Shown here piece by piece: positions 17,572 to 26,476 of a stretch of DNA of 64,000 nt. Position 1 is the first letter of the stretch; each line of letters begins with the position of its first letter. The notes beneath the pieces were generated by a model, which ran no database searches, was not told where the DNA came from, and saw only the letters and a program-made list of their open reading frames with translations. The stretch comes from Nitrospirota bacterium (GTDB lineage Bacteria; Nitrospirota; Thermodesulfovibrionia; Thermodesulfovibrionales; JdFR-85), in the NCBI GenBank assembly GCA_035873375.1, contig JAYWMQ010000006.1, positions 1 to 64,000 on the forward strand. Direction: 5' to 3'. A program made the position numbers and the translations under genes.

Positions 17572-18011
17572 AGGTTTTGTTAATCTTCCTGTTTACTATT
17601 TCTCTTTTCTCCTGCAGTCTGCCCAGGATAGTTGTGATTGATGACCCCCTTACACCTGAAGAACACATCAACCTCGGTGTTATTTATGAAAAAAAGGGCC
17701 AGTATGACGAGGCGATAAGCGAATACAGGAAGGCTTCAAAAACTTTACCTGTAGCATATTTATATATGGGCAATGCCTCTTTTCTTAAAGGGGATTTAGA
17801 GGGGGCCGAGAAGTTTTACAGGAAGGCCATTCATGAGGAGCCAGCAAATGCCGATGCAATGAATAATCTGGCGTGGCTTTATTATAAATTGGGTAAGAAC
17901 CTTGATGAGGCTGAAGCACTTGTAGAGAGGGCGATAGAGATACGACCTGAGAGGTCTGATACATACAGGGACACTCTTATGAAGATTGAGGAAGTCAGGA
18001 GGGCAAGATGA
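17529..18011 (+). CDS. TPR-repeat lipoprotein
   Basis: The 160-residue protein has a lipoprotein-type signal (LIFLFTISLFSCSLP, Cys near residue 29) followed by three to four TPR repeats: EEHINLGVIYEKKGQYDEAI, VAYLYMGNASFLKGDLEGAE, ADAMNNLAWLYYKLGKNLDE and a last helix pair. TPRs form protein-binding scaffolds. The order PA2779-like, PA2778-like peptidase, TPR suggests one envelope complex. In Pseudomonas the PA2778 protein itself carries TPRs, so here the two parts appear to be split. It overlaps the cobalamin adenosyltransferase start by 4 bases. Confidence 0.8.
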   Translation: MGKNRLLDITHKTLEVLLIFLFTISLFSCSLPRIVVIDDPLTPEEHINLGVIYEKKGQYDEAISEYRKASKTLPVAYLYMGNASFLKGDLEGAEKFYRKAIHEEPANADAMNNLAWLYYKLGKNLDEAEALVERAIEIRPERSDTYRDTLMKIEEVRRAR

Positions 18012-18526
18012 CAAAGGGGCTTATCCATATATATACTGGTGAGGGCAAGGGAAAAACGACTGTCTCCGTGGGCCTTGCTGTCAGGGCAAAAAGCAGGGGG
18101 TGGCGAGTATTGTTTGCCCAGTTTATGAAACCCGACTATACGGGTGGAGAGCTTGACCTTCTGCAAAAACTCTCTATTGAGATAAGGAGATTCACTGACA
18201 TTAAGCCACCATCTTTCTACCCGGAGATAGACAGGACTGAACTGAAGAAACACTCTTTTGAGGCCCTGCGGGAGATTCAGCATAGTGCACAGGACTTTGA
18301 CCTCGTCATTATCGATGAATTCAATAACCTTGTTGGCGCCGGCATACTTTCAGAAAGGGAAGCCGTTGATTTTATGAAGAGCTTTTGTGAAAGCACAGAG
18401 CTTGTCCTTACAGGGCGCGGCGCAACGGATGGGATGATTGGTATAGCTGATTATGTCACGTACATGAAGGCAATAAAACACCCCCTCAGCAAAGGACAGG
18501 CCGCAAGGAAGGGAATAGAGTATTGA
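18008..18526 (+). CDS. cobO: cob(I)yrinic acid a,c-diamide adenosyltransferase (CobO/CobA/BtuR type)
   Basis: The 172-residue P-loop enzyme starts MTKGLIHIYTGEGKGKTT, with the Walker A-like GEGKGKTT at residues 11-18, and retains the family segments VLFAQFMK and DLVIIDEFNNL. It adds the adenosyl group to the corrin cobalt. It is the last gene of the plus-strand block and is coupled to the TPR gene by an ATGA overlap, though a functional link is not obvious. No other cobalamin genes are in the window. Confidence 0.93.
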   Translation: MTKGLIHIYTGEGKGKTTVSVGLAVRAKSRGWRVLFAQFMKPDYTGGELDLLQKLSIEIRRFTDIKPPSFYPEIDRTELKKHSFEALREIQHSAQDFDLVIIDEFNNLVGAGILSEREAVDFMKSFCESTELVLTGRGATDGMIGIADYVTYMKAIKHPLSKGQAARKGIEY

Positions 18527-18540
18527 TGACGTAAGAAAAG

Positions 18541-18621
18541 AAAAGCGCAGAGAGCCTGGCGCATGGCGTTAAAGACAAAGCAAAGGTTCCGTGTCCTACA
18601 CGCTATGCCCTTTGTGCTTTT
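18541..18621. terminator. bidirectional terminator-like hairpin
   Basis: AAAAGCGCAGAGAGC (18541-18555) can pair with GCCCTTTGTGCTTTT (18607-18621) over 15 positions, with two G-U pairs and one mismatch, between the convergent ends of cobO and scpB. The minus-strand side is followed by a T-rich tail. The loop is long (51 bases), so the termination role is moderate inference. Confidence 0.45.
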
Positions 18622-19144
18622 ACAACTCGTCAGGGTTCAGATCCCGCATAGTCGGCAATTCCGAGAGGTCCTTGAGACCGAAATGCTGAAGGAACTCCCT
18701 GGAGGTCCCGTAAATGAGGGGCCGGCCCGGTACTTCTTTCTTGCCCACAATCCTGATAAACCGTCTTTCGAGCAGACTCTTTATTACACCGTCGGAATTG
18801 ACCCCCCTGAGTTGCTCAAGCTCTGCCTTTGTAATGGGCTGTCTGTAAGCCACAATGGAAAGGGTTTCAAGGGCTGCTATCGAGAGTTTCTGCGGTGTTG
18901 TGGCCTTAAGCTTTTTGATCCAGTGTGAATATTCAGGGTTTGATACCATCTGGTACCCCTCTGCAACTTCAACCAGGAGTATGCCACCTTTCCGGTTCCT
19001 GTATTCAGCCATAAGCTCATTTATCAAAAAGCTTATCTCTCCTGTAGAAAACTCCGTTATCTTCTGCAGGTCTTTCAGGTTCACAGGTGCTCCCGAAATA
19101 AAGAGTATCGACTCTAAAAGTGCCCTTTTCTGTTCCTTTTCCAT
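18620..19144 (-). CDS. scpB: segregation and condensation protein B
   Basis: The 174-residue protein has the paired winged-helix pattern of ScpB: ALLESILFISGAPVNLKDL at the N-terminus, LAALETLSIVAYRQPITKAEL-type central motif (here SIAALETLSIVAYRQPITKA), the family core RGVNSDGVIKSLLERRFI, and GRPLIYGTSREFLQHFGL near the end. ScpB binds ScpA to form the kleisin complex with SMC. scpA, normally just upstream, is not present; the upstream 438 bases are non-coding. Confidence 0.95.
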   Translation of the reverse strand: MEKEQKRALLESILFISGAPVNLKDLQKITEFSTGEISFLINELMAEYRNRKGGILLVEVAEGYQMVSNPEYSHWIKKLKATTPQKLSIAALETLSIVAYRQPITKAELEQLRGVNSDGVIKSLLERRFIRIVGKKEVPGRPLIYGTSREFLQHFGLKDLSELPTMRDLNPDEL

Positions 19145-19582
19145 AGGTTTCTTATCCTCTGTTATTTTTGAGGCTGATAACGTGCATTTATTCTATCATA
19201 AAGGCGTTCATTTTGAGTCATCCATGCTGGTATATCCCTTGTAACCGGGAGACAGAAAAGCCCTTAATTCATAGGGGTATCCACTGTTTTTGGATGCCAT
19301 GCACTTCTTGTTTTTTTCCGACTGATGATGCTATATTGATTACAGCTCTTGTATGTTATCCTGATAAGTTTTACGCCCGGCGGTTTTTTGCTGCAGGGTA
19401 TCGGGAATTCAGTAACATATCTGTTGATAATCCTCTTGAGAGTTCATCCTTAATAAGTAACAGTGCTTCCGGGGGTTGGGGGCAAAGCCCGGATGGTTTC
19501 GGTTTTATCCCGCTTCAGTATCTGAAAGGGGGAGTTATAGGAATTATCAAGTCGGCAATACTGCTTCATCAGGAGGTATAGT
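19145..19582. other. 438-base gap between divergent scpB and ino1
   Basis: No gene is convincing here; the longest open frame (19168-19581) has Cys/His-rich, non-family sequence and no ribosome binding site. The gap must contain promoters for both scpB and ino1. A G-rich run (19470-19490, ggggttgggggcaaagccc) is notable but unexplained. The ino1 ribosome binding site AGGAGG is at 19570-19575. Confidence 0.55.
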
Positions 19583-20677
19583 ATGAGAAGGATAAAGATT
19601 GCCATTATTGGTGTGGGAAACTGTGCCAGCTCCCTGATGCAGGGTATTTATTATTACAGGAACAAGACAGTGGAGGATGTGGCTGGTCTTATGCACTGGG
19701 ATATCGGTGGTTACAATCCCGGAGACATCGAGGTTGTTGCTGCAATTGATATTGACAGGAGAAAGGTTGGCAGAGATGTAAGCGAGGCAATCTTTGCACC
19801 CCCTAACTGTACCACTGTATTTCAGAAGGAGATCCCCGCGGCCGGGGTAAAGGTAGTCATGGGGAAGGTGCTTGATGGTGTTGCACAGCACATGAAGGAG
19901 TATTCCGAGGATGAAACCTTTCTGATTGCAGATATGCCGGAGGCTGATATTGTGAAGGTGTTGAGGAAGAGTGGAGCCGAGATTGCCTTAAACTATCTCC
20001 CTGTGGGTTCGGAGGAGGCTGCCAAATATTACGCTGAGAGCTGTCTTGAGGCCGGTGTGGCCTTTATTAACTGTATGCCTGTTTTTATCGTCTCTGACAG
20101 TAAATGGGCTGACAGGTTCAGTCAGAAAGGTATCCCGGCAGCAGGGGATGATATAAAGGCCCAGATCGGCGCTACAATAACCCACAGGACACTGGCAAAA
20201 CTCTTTTCAGACAGGGGAGTGAGGCTTGAGCGGACATATCAGCTCAATACAGGTGGTAACACGGATTTCCTCAATATGCTGTCACGTGACAGGCTCAGGT
20301 CAAAAAAGGTATCAAAAACTGAGGCTGTTCAGTCAGTGCTTTCGGAGCCCCTTGATCCAAGAAACATCCATATAGGCCCTTCTGATTATATCCCCTGGCT
20401 CAAGGATAACAAGGTCTGTTTCCTCAGGATGGAAGGGAAGACTTTCGGTGATGTTCCGATGGAGTTGGAGCTGAGGTTGTCAGTGGAGGACTCTCCAAAC
20501 TCTGCCGGTTGTGCAATTGATGCAATAAGATGCTGCAAGCTGGCGATAGAGAGAAAGACGGGCGGGCCTCTTACATCAATTTCAGCCTATACCATGAAAC
20601 ACCCACCACGGCAGTTTCCCGACAATACAGCAAGGAAGATGGTTGAAGAGTTTATCTCGGGTGAACGGGAGCGCTGA
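19583..20677 (+). CDS. ino1: myo-inositol-1-phosphate synthase
   Basis: The 364-residue enzyme starts MRRIKIAIIGVGNCASSL, the NAD-binding glycine motif of the prokaryotic inositol-3-phosphate synthase branch. NCMPVFIVSDSKWADRF, AAGDDIKAQIGATITHR and QLNTGGNTDFLNML are family hallmarks. It converts glucose-6-phosphate to inositol phosphate, an NAD-dependent cyclisation. The downstream gene makes CDP-inositol and couples it to a second inositol phosphate, so the product most likely feeds di-myo-inositol phosphate synthesis. A clear AGGAGG ribosome binding site precedes the ATG. Confidence 0.94.
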   Translation: MRRIKIAIIGVGNCASSLMQGIYYYRNKTVEDVAGLMHWDIGGYNPGDIEVVAAIDIDRRKVGRDVSEAIFAPPNCTTVFQKEIPAAGVKVVMGKVLDGVAQHMKEYSEDETFLIADMPEADIVKVLRKSGAEIALNYLPVGSEEAAKYYAESCLEAGVAFINCMPVFIVSDSKWADRFSQKGIPAAGDDIKAQIGATITHRTLAKLFSDRGVRLERTYQLNTGGNTDFLNMLSRDRLRSKKVSKTEAVQSVLSEPLDPRNIHIGPSDYIPWLKDNKVCFLRMEGKTFGDVPMELELRLSVEDSPNSAGCAIDAIRCCKLAIERKTGGPLTSISAYTMKHPPRQFPDNTARKMVEEFISGERER

Positions 20678-20678
20678 G

Positions 20679-21992
20679 ATGAAGGCCCTGGTTATTGCCG
20701 CGGGTATGGGCAGCAGGCTCAGCACCATGACGAATAACCGTCCAAAACCCCTGGCCAGACTTCTTGGCCTATCACTTGTTGAACGCGTAATTCTTACTGC
20801 AAGAGATGCCTCTGTCAGGGAGTTTGTCGTGGTTGTCGGTTATCTCGGGGCGATGATAAAAGAGGAATTGGGAGATGGAAGCAGGTACGGCGTTGAGATT
20901 ACATATATAGAAAATACAGAATGGCAGAGGGGGAATGCCCTGTCTGTCCTGAAGGCCCGGGAAGTATTGAAGGAGAGGTTCTTCCTGTTAATGTCGGATC
21001 ACTTGTTTGAGCCTTCAGTCCTGCTGGAAGCAGGAAGTTTTCAACTGGATGACAAGGAAGTCCTGATGGTGGTTGACAGTGCTCCAAATGACTATATTGA
21101 TATGGAAGATGCCACCAGGGTAATGGTAAGGGATGGCAGGGTTGTCAGTATCGGCAAGGGATTATCGGATTATAATGCTGTTGATTGCGGAATGTTTTCC
21201 TGCTCTGTTTCATTATTTGACGCCCTTCAGGAGGGTATAATGCATGGTGATGAGACGCTTTCAGGCGGCATGCAGAGACTTGCTGACAGGGGAATGCTCA
21301 AGGCATATGACCTTGACGGCAGGTTCTGGATTGATATTGATACTGAAGAGTCATTTAGAAAGGCGGAAGACCTGCTGTGCAGGAGTTTGATAAAACCAAC
21401 AGACGGTTTTATATCAAGGTACCTGAACAGACCCATATCAATAAGGATTTCAAGGATTCTGGTGAAGACAGGGATAAAGCCGGATACAATATCACTCTCA
21501 GGTTTTACCATATCTCTCCTTGCAGCCCTGATGCTTTCTTTCGGCAATTACCTGCCCGTTCTTCTTGGTGGACTCCTGGTGCAGGTCTCTTCAATCCTTG
21601 ACGGATGTGACGGTGAGGTGGCACGGTTAAAATTTCAGCAGTCGGATTACGGGGCGTGGTTTGATGCAGTACTGGACAGATACGCAGATGCCGCTGTAAT
21701 CCTTGGTTTGACATATGGCTGGTGGAATTCACACGGTGGCGACTATCTTGTGTGGGTTACAGGTTACCTTGCGCTTACAGGGAGCCTTATGAACAGTTAT
21801 ACGGCTATCAAGTATGATGCGGTTGTTTTAAAGGAGCAGGAGGGTTCAAGCTGGAGATTTGGAAGAGATACAAGGTCGTTTCTGATTATGCTCGGTGCAG
21901 TATTAAATCAGTTGTTCGGTCTCCTGGTAATCCTTGCTGTCATTGCAAACTTTGTATCTGTCAGAAGATTGTATGTTTTGAGAAAGGGCTGA
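20679..21992 (+). CDS. bifunctional CTP:inositol-1-phosphate cytidylyltransferase / di-myo-inositol phosphate phosphate synthase
   Basis: The protein (about 437 residues) joins two domains. The N-terminal NTP-transferase domain starts MKALVIAAGMGSRLSTMT and has RPKPLARLLG. After about residue 245, a CDP-alcohol phosphotransferase domain has the motif DGCDGEVAR, then G and two Asp further on (GAWFDAVLDRYAD), near residues 308-337, and several membrane helices. This architecture is the IPCT/DIPPS enzyme that makes CDP-inositol and condenses it with inositol-1-phosphate, giving phosphorylated di-inositol phosphate. The ATG at 20679, one base after the ino1 stop and behind a GGGAG site, is preferred over the longer frame from 20643. 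A phosphatase to finish the solute was not seen. Confidence 0.87.
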   Translation: MKALVIAAGMGSRLSTMTNNRPKPLARLLGLSLVERVILTARDASVREFVVVVGYLGAMIKEELGDGSRYGVEITYIENTEWQRGNALSVLKAREVLKERFFLLMSDHLFEPSVLLEAGSFQLDDKEVLMVVDSAPNDYIDMEDATRVMVRDGRVVSIGKGLSDYNAVDCGMFSCSVSLFDALQEGIMHGDETLSGGMQRLADRGMLKAYDLDGRFWIDIDTEESFRKAEDLLCRSLIKPTDGFISRYLNRPISIRISRILVKTGIKPDTISLSGFTISLLAALMLSFGNYLPVLLGGLLVQVSSILDGCDGEVARLKFQQSDYGAWFDAVLDRYADAAVILGLTYGWWNSHGGDYLVWVTGYLALTGSLMNSYTAIKYDAVVLKEQEGSSWRFGRDTRSFLIMLGAVLNQLFGLLVILAVIANFVSVRRLYVLRKG

Positions 21993-22005
21993 GATACCAG
22001 GAAGT

Positions 22006-22082
22006 TGGCGCGCCCAGGAGGATTTGAACCCCCAGCCTACGGATTCGTAGTCCGACGCTCTATCCAGTTGAGCTATGGGCGC
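22006..22082 (-). tRNA. tRNA-Arg (anticodon ACG)
   Basis: Read on the minus strand from 22082: acceptor GCGCCCA pairs with TGGGCGC; D arm GCTC...GAGC; anticodon arm TCGGA-CTACGAA-TCCGT with anticodon ACG; T arm GGGGG-TTCAAAT-CCTCC; discriminator G and an encoded CCA. The bottom anticodon-stem pair (27-43) is U-U, a weak point, otherwise the cloverleaf is complete at 77 bases. The first A needs deamination to inosine by TadA to read CGN codons. Confidence 0.96.
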
Positions 22083-22237
22083 ATTGTTTTTGATTTCTTG
22101 AGATCATGAGACCACAGGGGACAAAAATGCATAAATATATAAGACTCTTTCAAAAAATACTCAATGTAGCTATTGATAATAGCAATTCTTCCGATCCATT
22201 GTCAATTTGTTTGGTTTGCTTCAGCAGCAGTCAGTAT

Positions 22238-23083
22238 TTAGACTATTTTCATGCTTATATCAACTGATGGGGCAGAGTGGGTCAGGGCCCCTACAGAGAT
22301 CAGGTCTACACCTGTAAGGGCAATTTCGCGGATGTTGTCAATGCTTACACCCCCCGATGCCTCAATAAGTGGCGATGGGTTGTTTTCATGAGCAATCCTT
22401 ACGGCCTCTTTCATCAGCTCAACTGACATATTATCAAGCATGATGATATCTGCCCCTGCATGCAGTGCCTCTGTCAGTTCTTCAATGTTCTTTACCTCAA
22501 CCTCTATCTTCATCAGGTGGTGGGCCTTCTTTCTGACACTTTTTACTGCATTTTTTATCCCGCCTGCTGCCATTATGTGGTTATCCTTGATGAGAATCCC
22601 GTCATAAAGACCAAAGCGGTGGTTATATCCAGCTCCTGTTCTGACAGCGTATTTCTCGAGGTATCTCATGTTTGGGGTTGTCTTTCTTGTATCCACAATG
22701 CGGGTTCCCGTATCATTGATGAGTTCTGCAAACCTGTTTGTCAGTGTGGCGATGCCGGAGAGTCTCTGCAGTATATTAAGTGCCAGTCTCTCCCCTGTCA
22801 GCAGTCCTGCAGTCGGGCCTTTCAACGTGGCTATAATCACTCCCTCTTTTACCGGGTTTCCATCTGACATGCTTTCTTTAAAGCTTATCCTCGAGTCTGT
22901 TATATTGAAGACCTCTTTGGCAAACCGCAGGCCCGAGAGGATAAAGTCCTCTTTTGCAAGGATAACGGCCTCTGAGACGTGATGGGTCGGGATAATAAAT
23001 TCGGTTGTAAGGTCACCATGGCCTATATCCTCATTCAGGGCCTGAATGAGAAACTCCCTGACCGGGCTGTATACATTGTGCAC
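22238..23083 (-). CDS. nadC: nicotinate-nucleotide pyrophosphorylase (carboxylating)
   Basis: The 281-residue QPRTase has the N-terminal NEDIGHGDLTTEFII region, LNILQRLSGIATLT, the substrate-binding DTRKTTPNMRYLEKYAV and the C-terminal HAGADIIMLDNMS plus EASGGVSIDNIREIA. It converts quinolinate and PRPP to nicotinate mononucleotide in de novo NAD synthesis. nadA and nadB are not nearby. It is transcribed toward the tRNA-Arg gene, 155 bases away. Confidence 0.96.
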   Translation of the reverse strand: MHNVYSPVREFLIQALNEDIGHGDLTTEFIIPTHHVSEAVILAKEDFILSGLRFAKEVFNITDSRISFKESMSDGNPVKEGVIIATLKGPTAGLLTGERLALNILQRLSGIATLTNRFAELINDTGTRIVDTRKTTPNMRYLEKYAVRTGAGYNHRFGLYDGILIKDNHIMAAGGIKNAVKSVRKKAHHLMKIEVEVKNIEELTEALHAGADIIMLDNMSVELMKEAVRIAHENNPSPLIEASGGVSIDNIREIALTGVDLISVGALTHSAPSVDISMKIV

Positions 23084-23154
23084 TATATTTTCCCCTCTTT
23101 CGTTTTAACGGTGCCCTGTTGTCTCTGCGGCCGCGAGGTTCATTAAAACAAAGC

Positions 23155-23637
23155 TTATCTCTTTTTCAGGAGTGACAGAAATCCGATGAGCCCGCCTACA
23201 ACTGCACCAAGCGAAAGGGTTGCCTTCCAGTCAAAAACAGTCTGTACATTGCCCTCTACATTGCCGGCGAGCAGGAAGATACTCCTTGTATTTTCTGCCT
23301 TGATATCCCGGGCTGCAATAACACAGGATGCACTCTGTTTCATCTCGGTATCTCCCCTCGATACAATCAGTGGTGCAAAGGATGATTCCACGGAGGTGTT
23401 GCCGCCGGAAGTGATAATGCTTATGCTCTGGTTAACCCTGACATCTCCACCCTTGATAAGACATGCCGCTCCCTGTGTTACCTCAACCCTTTCACCATCA
23501 ATGCTGAGGGCCCCAACCTGCTGCAACTCCACATGTCCACCCTCTACAGACCTGACGGTGCTCTGTACAACATTTACAAATTCAGCATCTATAAGACTGA
23601 GGTCTTTTTTTTCAACATCCCTCTTTTTTTCACTCAT
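23155..23637 (-). CDS. beta-solenoid-like repeat protein with C-terminal membrane anchor
   Basis: No named family is recognised. The 160-residue protein has about seven imperfect repeats of 15-17 residues between residues 12 and 125, with a shape like (I/V)xGGxVxVxQSxxxxI (VEGGHVELQQ, IDGERVEVTQ, KGGDVRVNQS, GGNTSVESS, RGDTEMKQS, ARDIKAENT, GNVEGNVQT). Regular alternation of hydrophobic, Gly and Gln residues fits one turn of a right-handed beta-solenoid per repeat. A final helix (LSLGAVVGGLIGFLSLL) ending KKR looks like a membrane anchor with a cytoplasmic tail. There is no signal peptide. The start overlaps the valS end by 8 bases, so it is translationally coupled to valS. Confidence 0.7.
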   Translation of the reverse strand: MSEKKRDVEKKDLSLIDAEFVNVVQSTVRSVEGGHVELQQVGALSIDGERVEVTQGAACLIKGGDVRVNQSISIITSGGNTSVESSFAPLIVSRGDTEMKQSASCVIAARDIKAENTRSIFLLAGNVEGNVQTVFDWKATLSLGAVVGGLIGFLSLLKKR

Positions 23638-26476
23638 TATCTTTCCCCCTGAGCTCTTCCAGTTTATTTATGCTCTCGATAATCCTCTCCTTCTTTTGCA
23701 TAAATTCATTATACTTCATTTTTTCTTTCTCAACAACATTCTTTGGTGCCTTGCTTATAAAATCTTCATTGAGAAGTTTCCTGTCCAGAGACGAAATGGA
23801 TTGCTCGACCTTTTGCAGATCCTTCCTGAGTCTTTTGATTTCCGCATCGACATTCAACAGCCCTTCGAGCGGGACATAAACCTCAAGGTGGTCCTTGACC
23901 GAAGTGGCTACTCCCTTTCCTTTTGTAACCTCTGTCCCGATGCTGAGTTCCCTCGTCCTTGCCAGTTTACTTATGTACAGGGAGTTTTCGGCAAGTATTT
24001 CCTCTGTTTCCTTATTGTAGGGCCTGATGAGTGCGAAGAGCTCAAGAGACGGTGCTATGTTTAATTCACCGCGAATCGTCCTTATTCCAGTGATAGCTTC
24101 CATGATATAGGACATCCGCTCTTCGGCCTCAATATCTCTCTCCCTGTAGTGGGGGAACGGACTTAGCATGATGGTCTCGCCCTTGTGGGGAATTGTCTGC
24201 CAGACTTCCTCTGTAACAAACGGCATAAAAGGATGCAGCAGCCTGAGAGAGCTTTCGAGGATATAAAGCAGGCATTTCAGTGTTGCCCTTCGGAGTGCGT
24301 CATTGTTTGTATTATTATAAATAACGGGTTTTGAGAGTTCTATGTACCAGTCACAGAATTCGTGCCAGATAAATTGGTAGATTGAAGTGGCAGCGTCGTT
24401 AAACCTGTATTCAGTCAGTGCAGTGTTAATGTCGTCTGAAGTCTTTGCGAGCCTGCTCAGTATCCATCTTCCCGGAGTATCAAGCTCTTTCTGCCATTTT
24501 TTATCGCTCGATGGCAACGCCTGTTCTCCAGCAATATTTGTATTTATAAACCTTGAGGCGTTCCAGAGCTTGTTAATGAAATTCTTGTATCCCTCAACCC
24601 TCTCCTCCGAGAATTTTATGTCCCTTCCCTGTGCGGCAAAGGCCGTAAGTGTGAACCTGAAGGCATCTGCCCCGTATTTATCAATCAATACGAGCGGATC
24701 AATTACATTACCCTTTGATTTACTCATCTTCTGTCCCTTCAGATCCCTGACGAGTGCATGAATATAAACATCTCTGAATGGTACGTCATCCATAAATTTC
24801 AGGCCCATCATTATCATCCTTGCAACCCAGAAGAATAGTATATCAAATCCTGTAATCAGCACATTCGTGGGGTAAAATGTCTCAAGATCATCTGTCTTCT
24901 CAGGCCAGCCGAGGGTGGAAAAAGGCCACAGGGCAGAGGAAAACCAGGTGTCCAGTACATCGGGGTCGCGGAGCAGTTCCTTGCTGCCGCAATACGGACA
25001 TTCTCCAGGGTCCTGCCTTGAACATATCGGGGTCACGGATTTATCTATTTTAACGGTATTGGCGTTCTTCATGATATCTTCGGGAGCGAGGCCCCTCAGC
25101 CTTAATTCCGTATAGGTTCCGGCCTGAACACTGTCTCCGCCGATATTCAGAGGCTTGTGAAAGCTTATATAGATGAGGTCTCCATGATGTTGTCCTTCCT
25201 CTGTCCTGCAGTAAGGACAGTACCAGACGGGTATCTGATGGCCCCACCATATCTGTCTGGATATGCACCAGTCTCTTATATTCTCCATCCACGCGTAATA
25301 GCTGTTTGACCAGCCCTCGGGGATAATCTGAATCCTTTCGTCCCGTACAGCCTTTATTGCATCTTCGGCAAGTTCCTTGACATTTACATACCACTGTACT
25401 GTTGAGAAGGGTTCAATTATTGTCTTGCACCTGTAACAGTGTCCAACGGAGTAGACGTGTTTTTGTTCTTTCTCGATAAGGTCGAGTTCCTTTAAATCCT
25501 CAATCACCTTTCTTCTGCATTCATACCTGTCAAGTCCGGCATACTTTTTCCCCGCTGTATCCGTCATTGTTCCGTCTTCGGCAATAACCGTGATAAAGGG
25601 CAGATTGGGGGTCTGCCTTCTGGCCATTGCCTCGTCATTAAAGTCATGCGCAGGGGTGACCTTTACAGCGCCGGTGCCGAAGTTGGGGTCTACCATCTCA
25701 TCTGCAATTATGGGAACCTCCCGCCTTGTCAGGGGGAGTTTGATTCTCTTGCCTATAAAGTCTTTATACCTGCTGTCCTCCGGGTGTACGGCCACGGCAC
25801 TGTCTCCAAGCATGGTCTCAGGCCTTGTAGTGGCCACTACTATGTATCCACTGCCGTCAGTCAGGGGGTAACGTATGTATATGAGCTTTCCCTCAAGGTC
25901 TTCATGCTCCACCTCAAGGTCGGAAAGTGCTGTATGGCATCTTGGGCACCAGTTGATCAACCGGAGGTCCCTGTAAATCAGACCATCCTGGAAGAGTCTT
26001 ACAAAGACCTCCCTGACAGCCTCTGAAAGCCCCTCGTCGAGTGTGAATCTCTGCCTTGACCAGTCACAGGAGGCCCCCAGACGCTTGAGCTGGCTGATTA
26101 TTCTCTCCCCGTATTCCCCCTTCCACTCCCACACCTTCCGGATGAATTCCTTTCTGCCAAGGGTAAAACGGTCAATTCCCTCCTTTGCCAGCTCTCTCTC
26201 TACTACATTCTGTGTTGCGATACCTGCATGGTCGGTTCCCGGCAGCCACAATGCCCTGTAACCATGCATTCTTTTCCAGCGGATAAGTATATCCTGGAGG
26301 GTTGCGTTCAGGGCATGTCCCATATGTAAGGAGCCTGTGACATTCGGAGGGGGGATCACTATGCTGTATGCTTCTCCGTCCGGATTCACCTCTGGTCTGA
26401 AAAATCCCTTCTTTTCCCAGAGTTCATACCATTTCATCTCATCTTCGAACCTGTAGTTCTTCTCAAGTTCACTCAT
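23630..26476 (-). CDS. valS: valyl-tRNA synthetase
   Basis: About 948 residues, normal for bacterial ValRS. The HIGH-type motif is PPPNVTGSLHMGHAL near the N-terminus and KMSKS is in GQKMSKSKGNVIDP. The editing CP1 domain (TTRPETMLGDSAVAVHP) is intact, and a C-terminal coiled coil (EIKRLRKDLQKVEQSISSL) follows the anticodon-binding domain. The ATG at 26476 lies 8 bases after AGGAG and is preferred over the GTG six codons upstream (26494). It is followed immediately by the solenoid-like protein. Confidence 0.97.
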   Translation of the reverse strand: MSELEKNYRFEDEMKWYELWEKKGFFRPEVNPDGEAYSIVIPPPNVTGSLHMGHALNATLQDILIRWKRMHGYRALWLPGTDHAGIATQNVVERELAKEGIDRFTLGRKEFIRKVWEWKGEYGERIISQLKRLGASCDWSRQRFTLDEGLSEAVREVFVRLFQDGLIYRDLRLINWCPRCHTALSDLEVEHEDLEGKLIYIRYPLTDGSGYIVVATTRPETMLGDSAVAVHPEDSRYKDFIGKRIKLPLTRREVPIIADEMVDPNFGTGAVKVTPAHDFNDEAMARRQTPNLPFITVIAEDGTMTDTAGKKYAGLDRYECRRKVIEDLKELDLIEKEQKHVYSVGHCYRCKTIIEPFSTVQWYVNVKELAEDAIKAVRDERIQIIPEGWSNSYYAWMENIRDWCISRQIWWGHQIPVWYCPYCRTEEGQHHGDLIYISFHKPLNIGGDSVQAGTYTELRLRGLAPEDIMKNANTVKIDKSVTPICSRQDPGECPYCGSKELLRDPDVLDTWFSSALWPFSTLGWPEKTDDLETFYPTNVLITGFDILFFWVARMIMMGLKFMDDVPFRDVYIHALVRDLKGQKMSKSKGNVIDPLVLIDKYGADAFRFTLTAFAAQGRDIKFSEERVEGYKNFINKLWNASRFINTNIAGEQALPSSDKKWQKELDTPGRWILSRLAKTSDDINTALTEYRFNDAATSIYQFIWHEFCDWYIELSKPVIYNNTNNDALRRATLKCLLYILESSLRLLHPFMPFVTEEVWQTIPHKGETIMLSPFPHYRERDIEAEERMSYIMEAITGIRTIRGELNIAPSLELFALIRPYNKETEEILAENSLYISKLARTRELSIGTEVTKGKGVATSVKDHLEVYVPLEGLLNVDAEIKRLRKDLQKVEQSISSLDRKLLNEDFISKAPKNVVEKEKMKYNEFMQKKERIIESINKLEELRGKDNE

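Noticed and set aside
19168-19581. A 137-codon plus-strand gene before ino1
   Set aside because: No recognisable domain, no ribosome binding site, and it covers the region where ino1 and scpB promoters must be.
23186-24064. Long open frame opposite valS and the solenoid gene
   Set aside because: It is the antisense of two well-supported genes and shows no family signal. The same holds for similar frames at 52219-52800 and 40493-40846.
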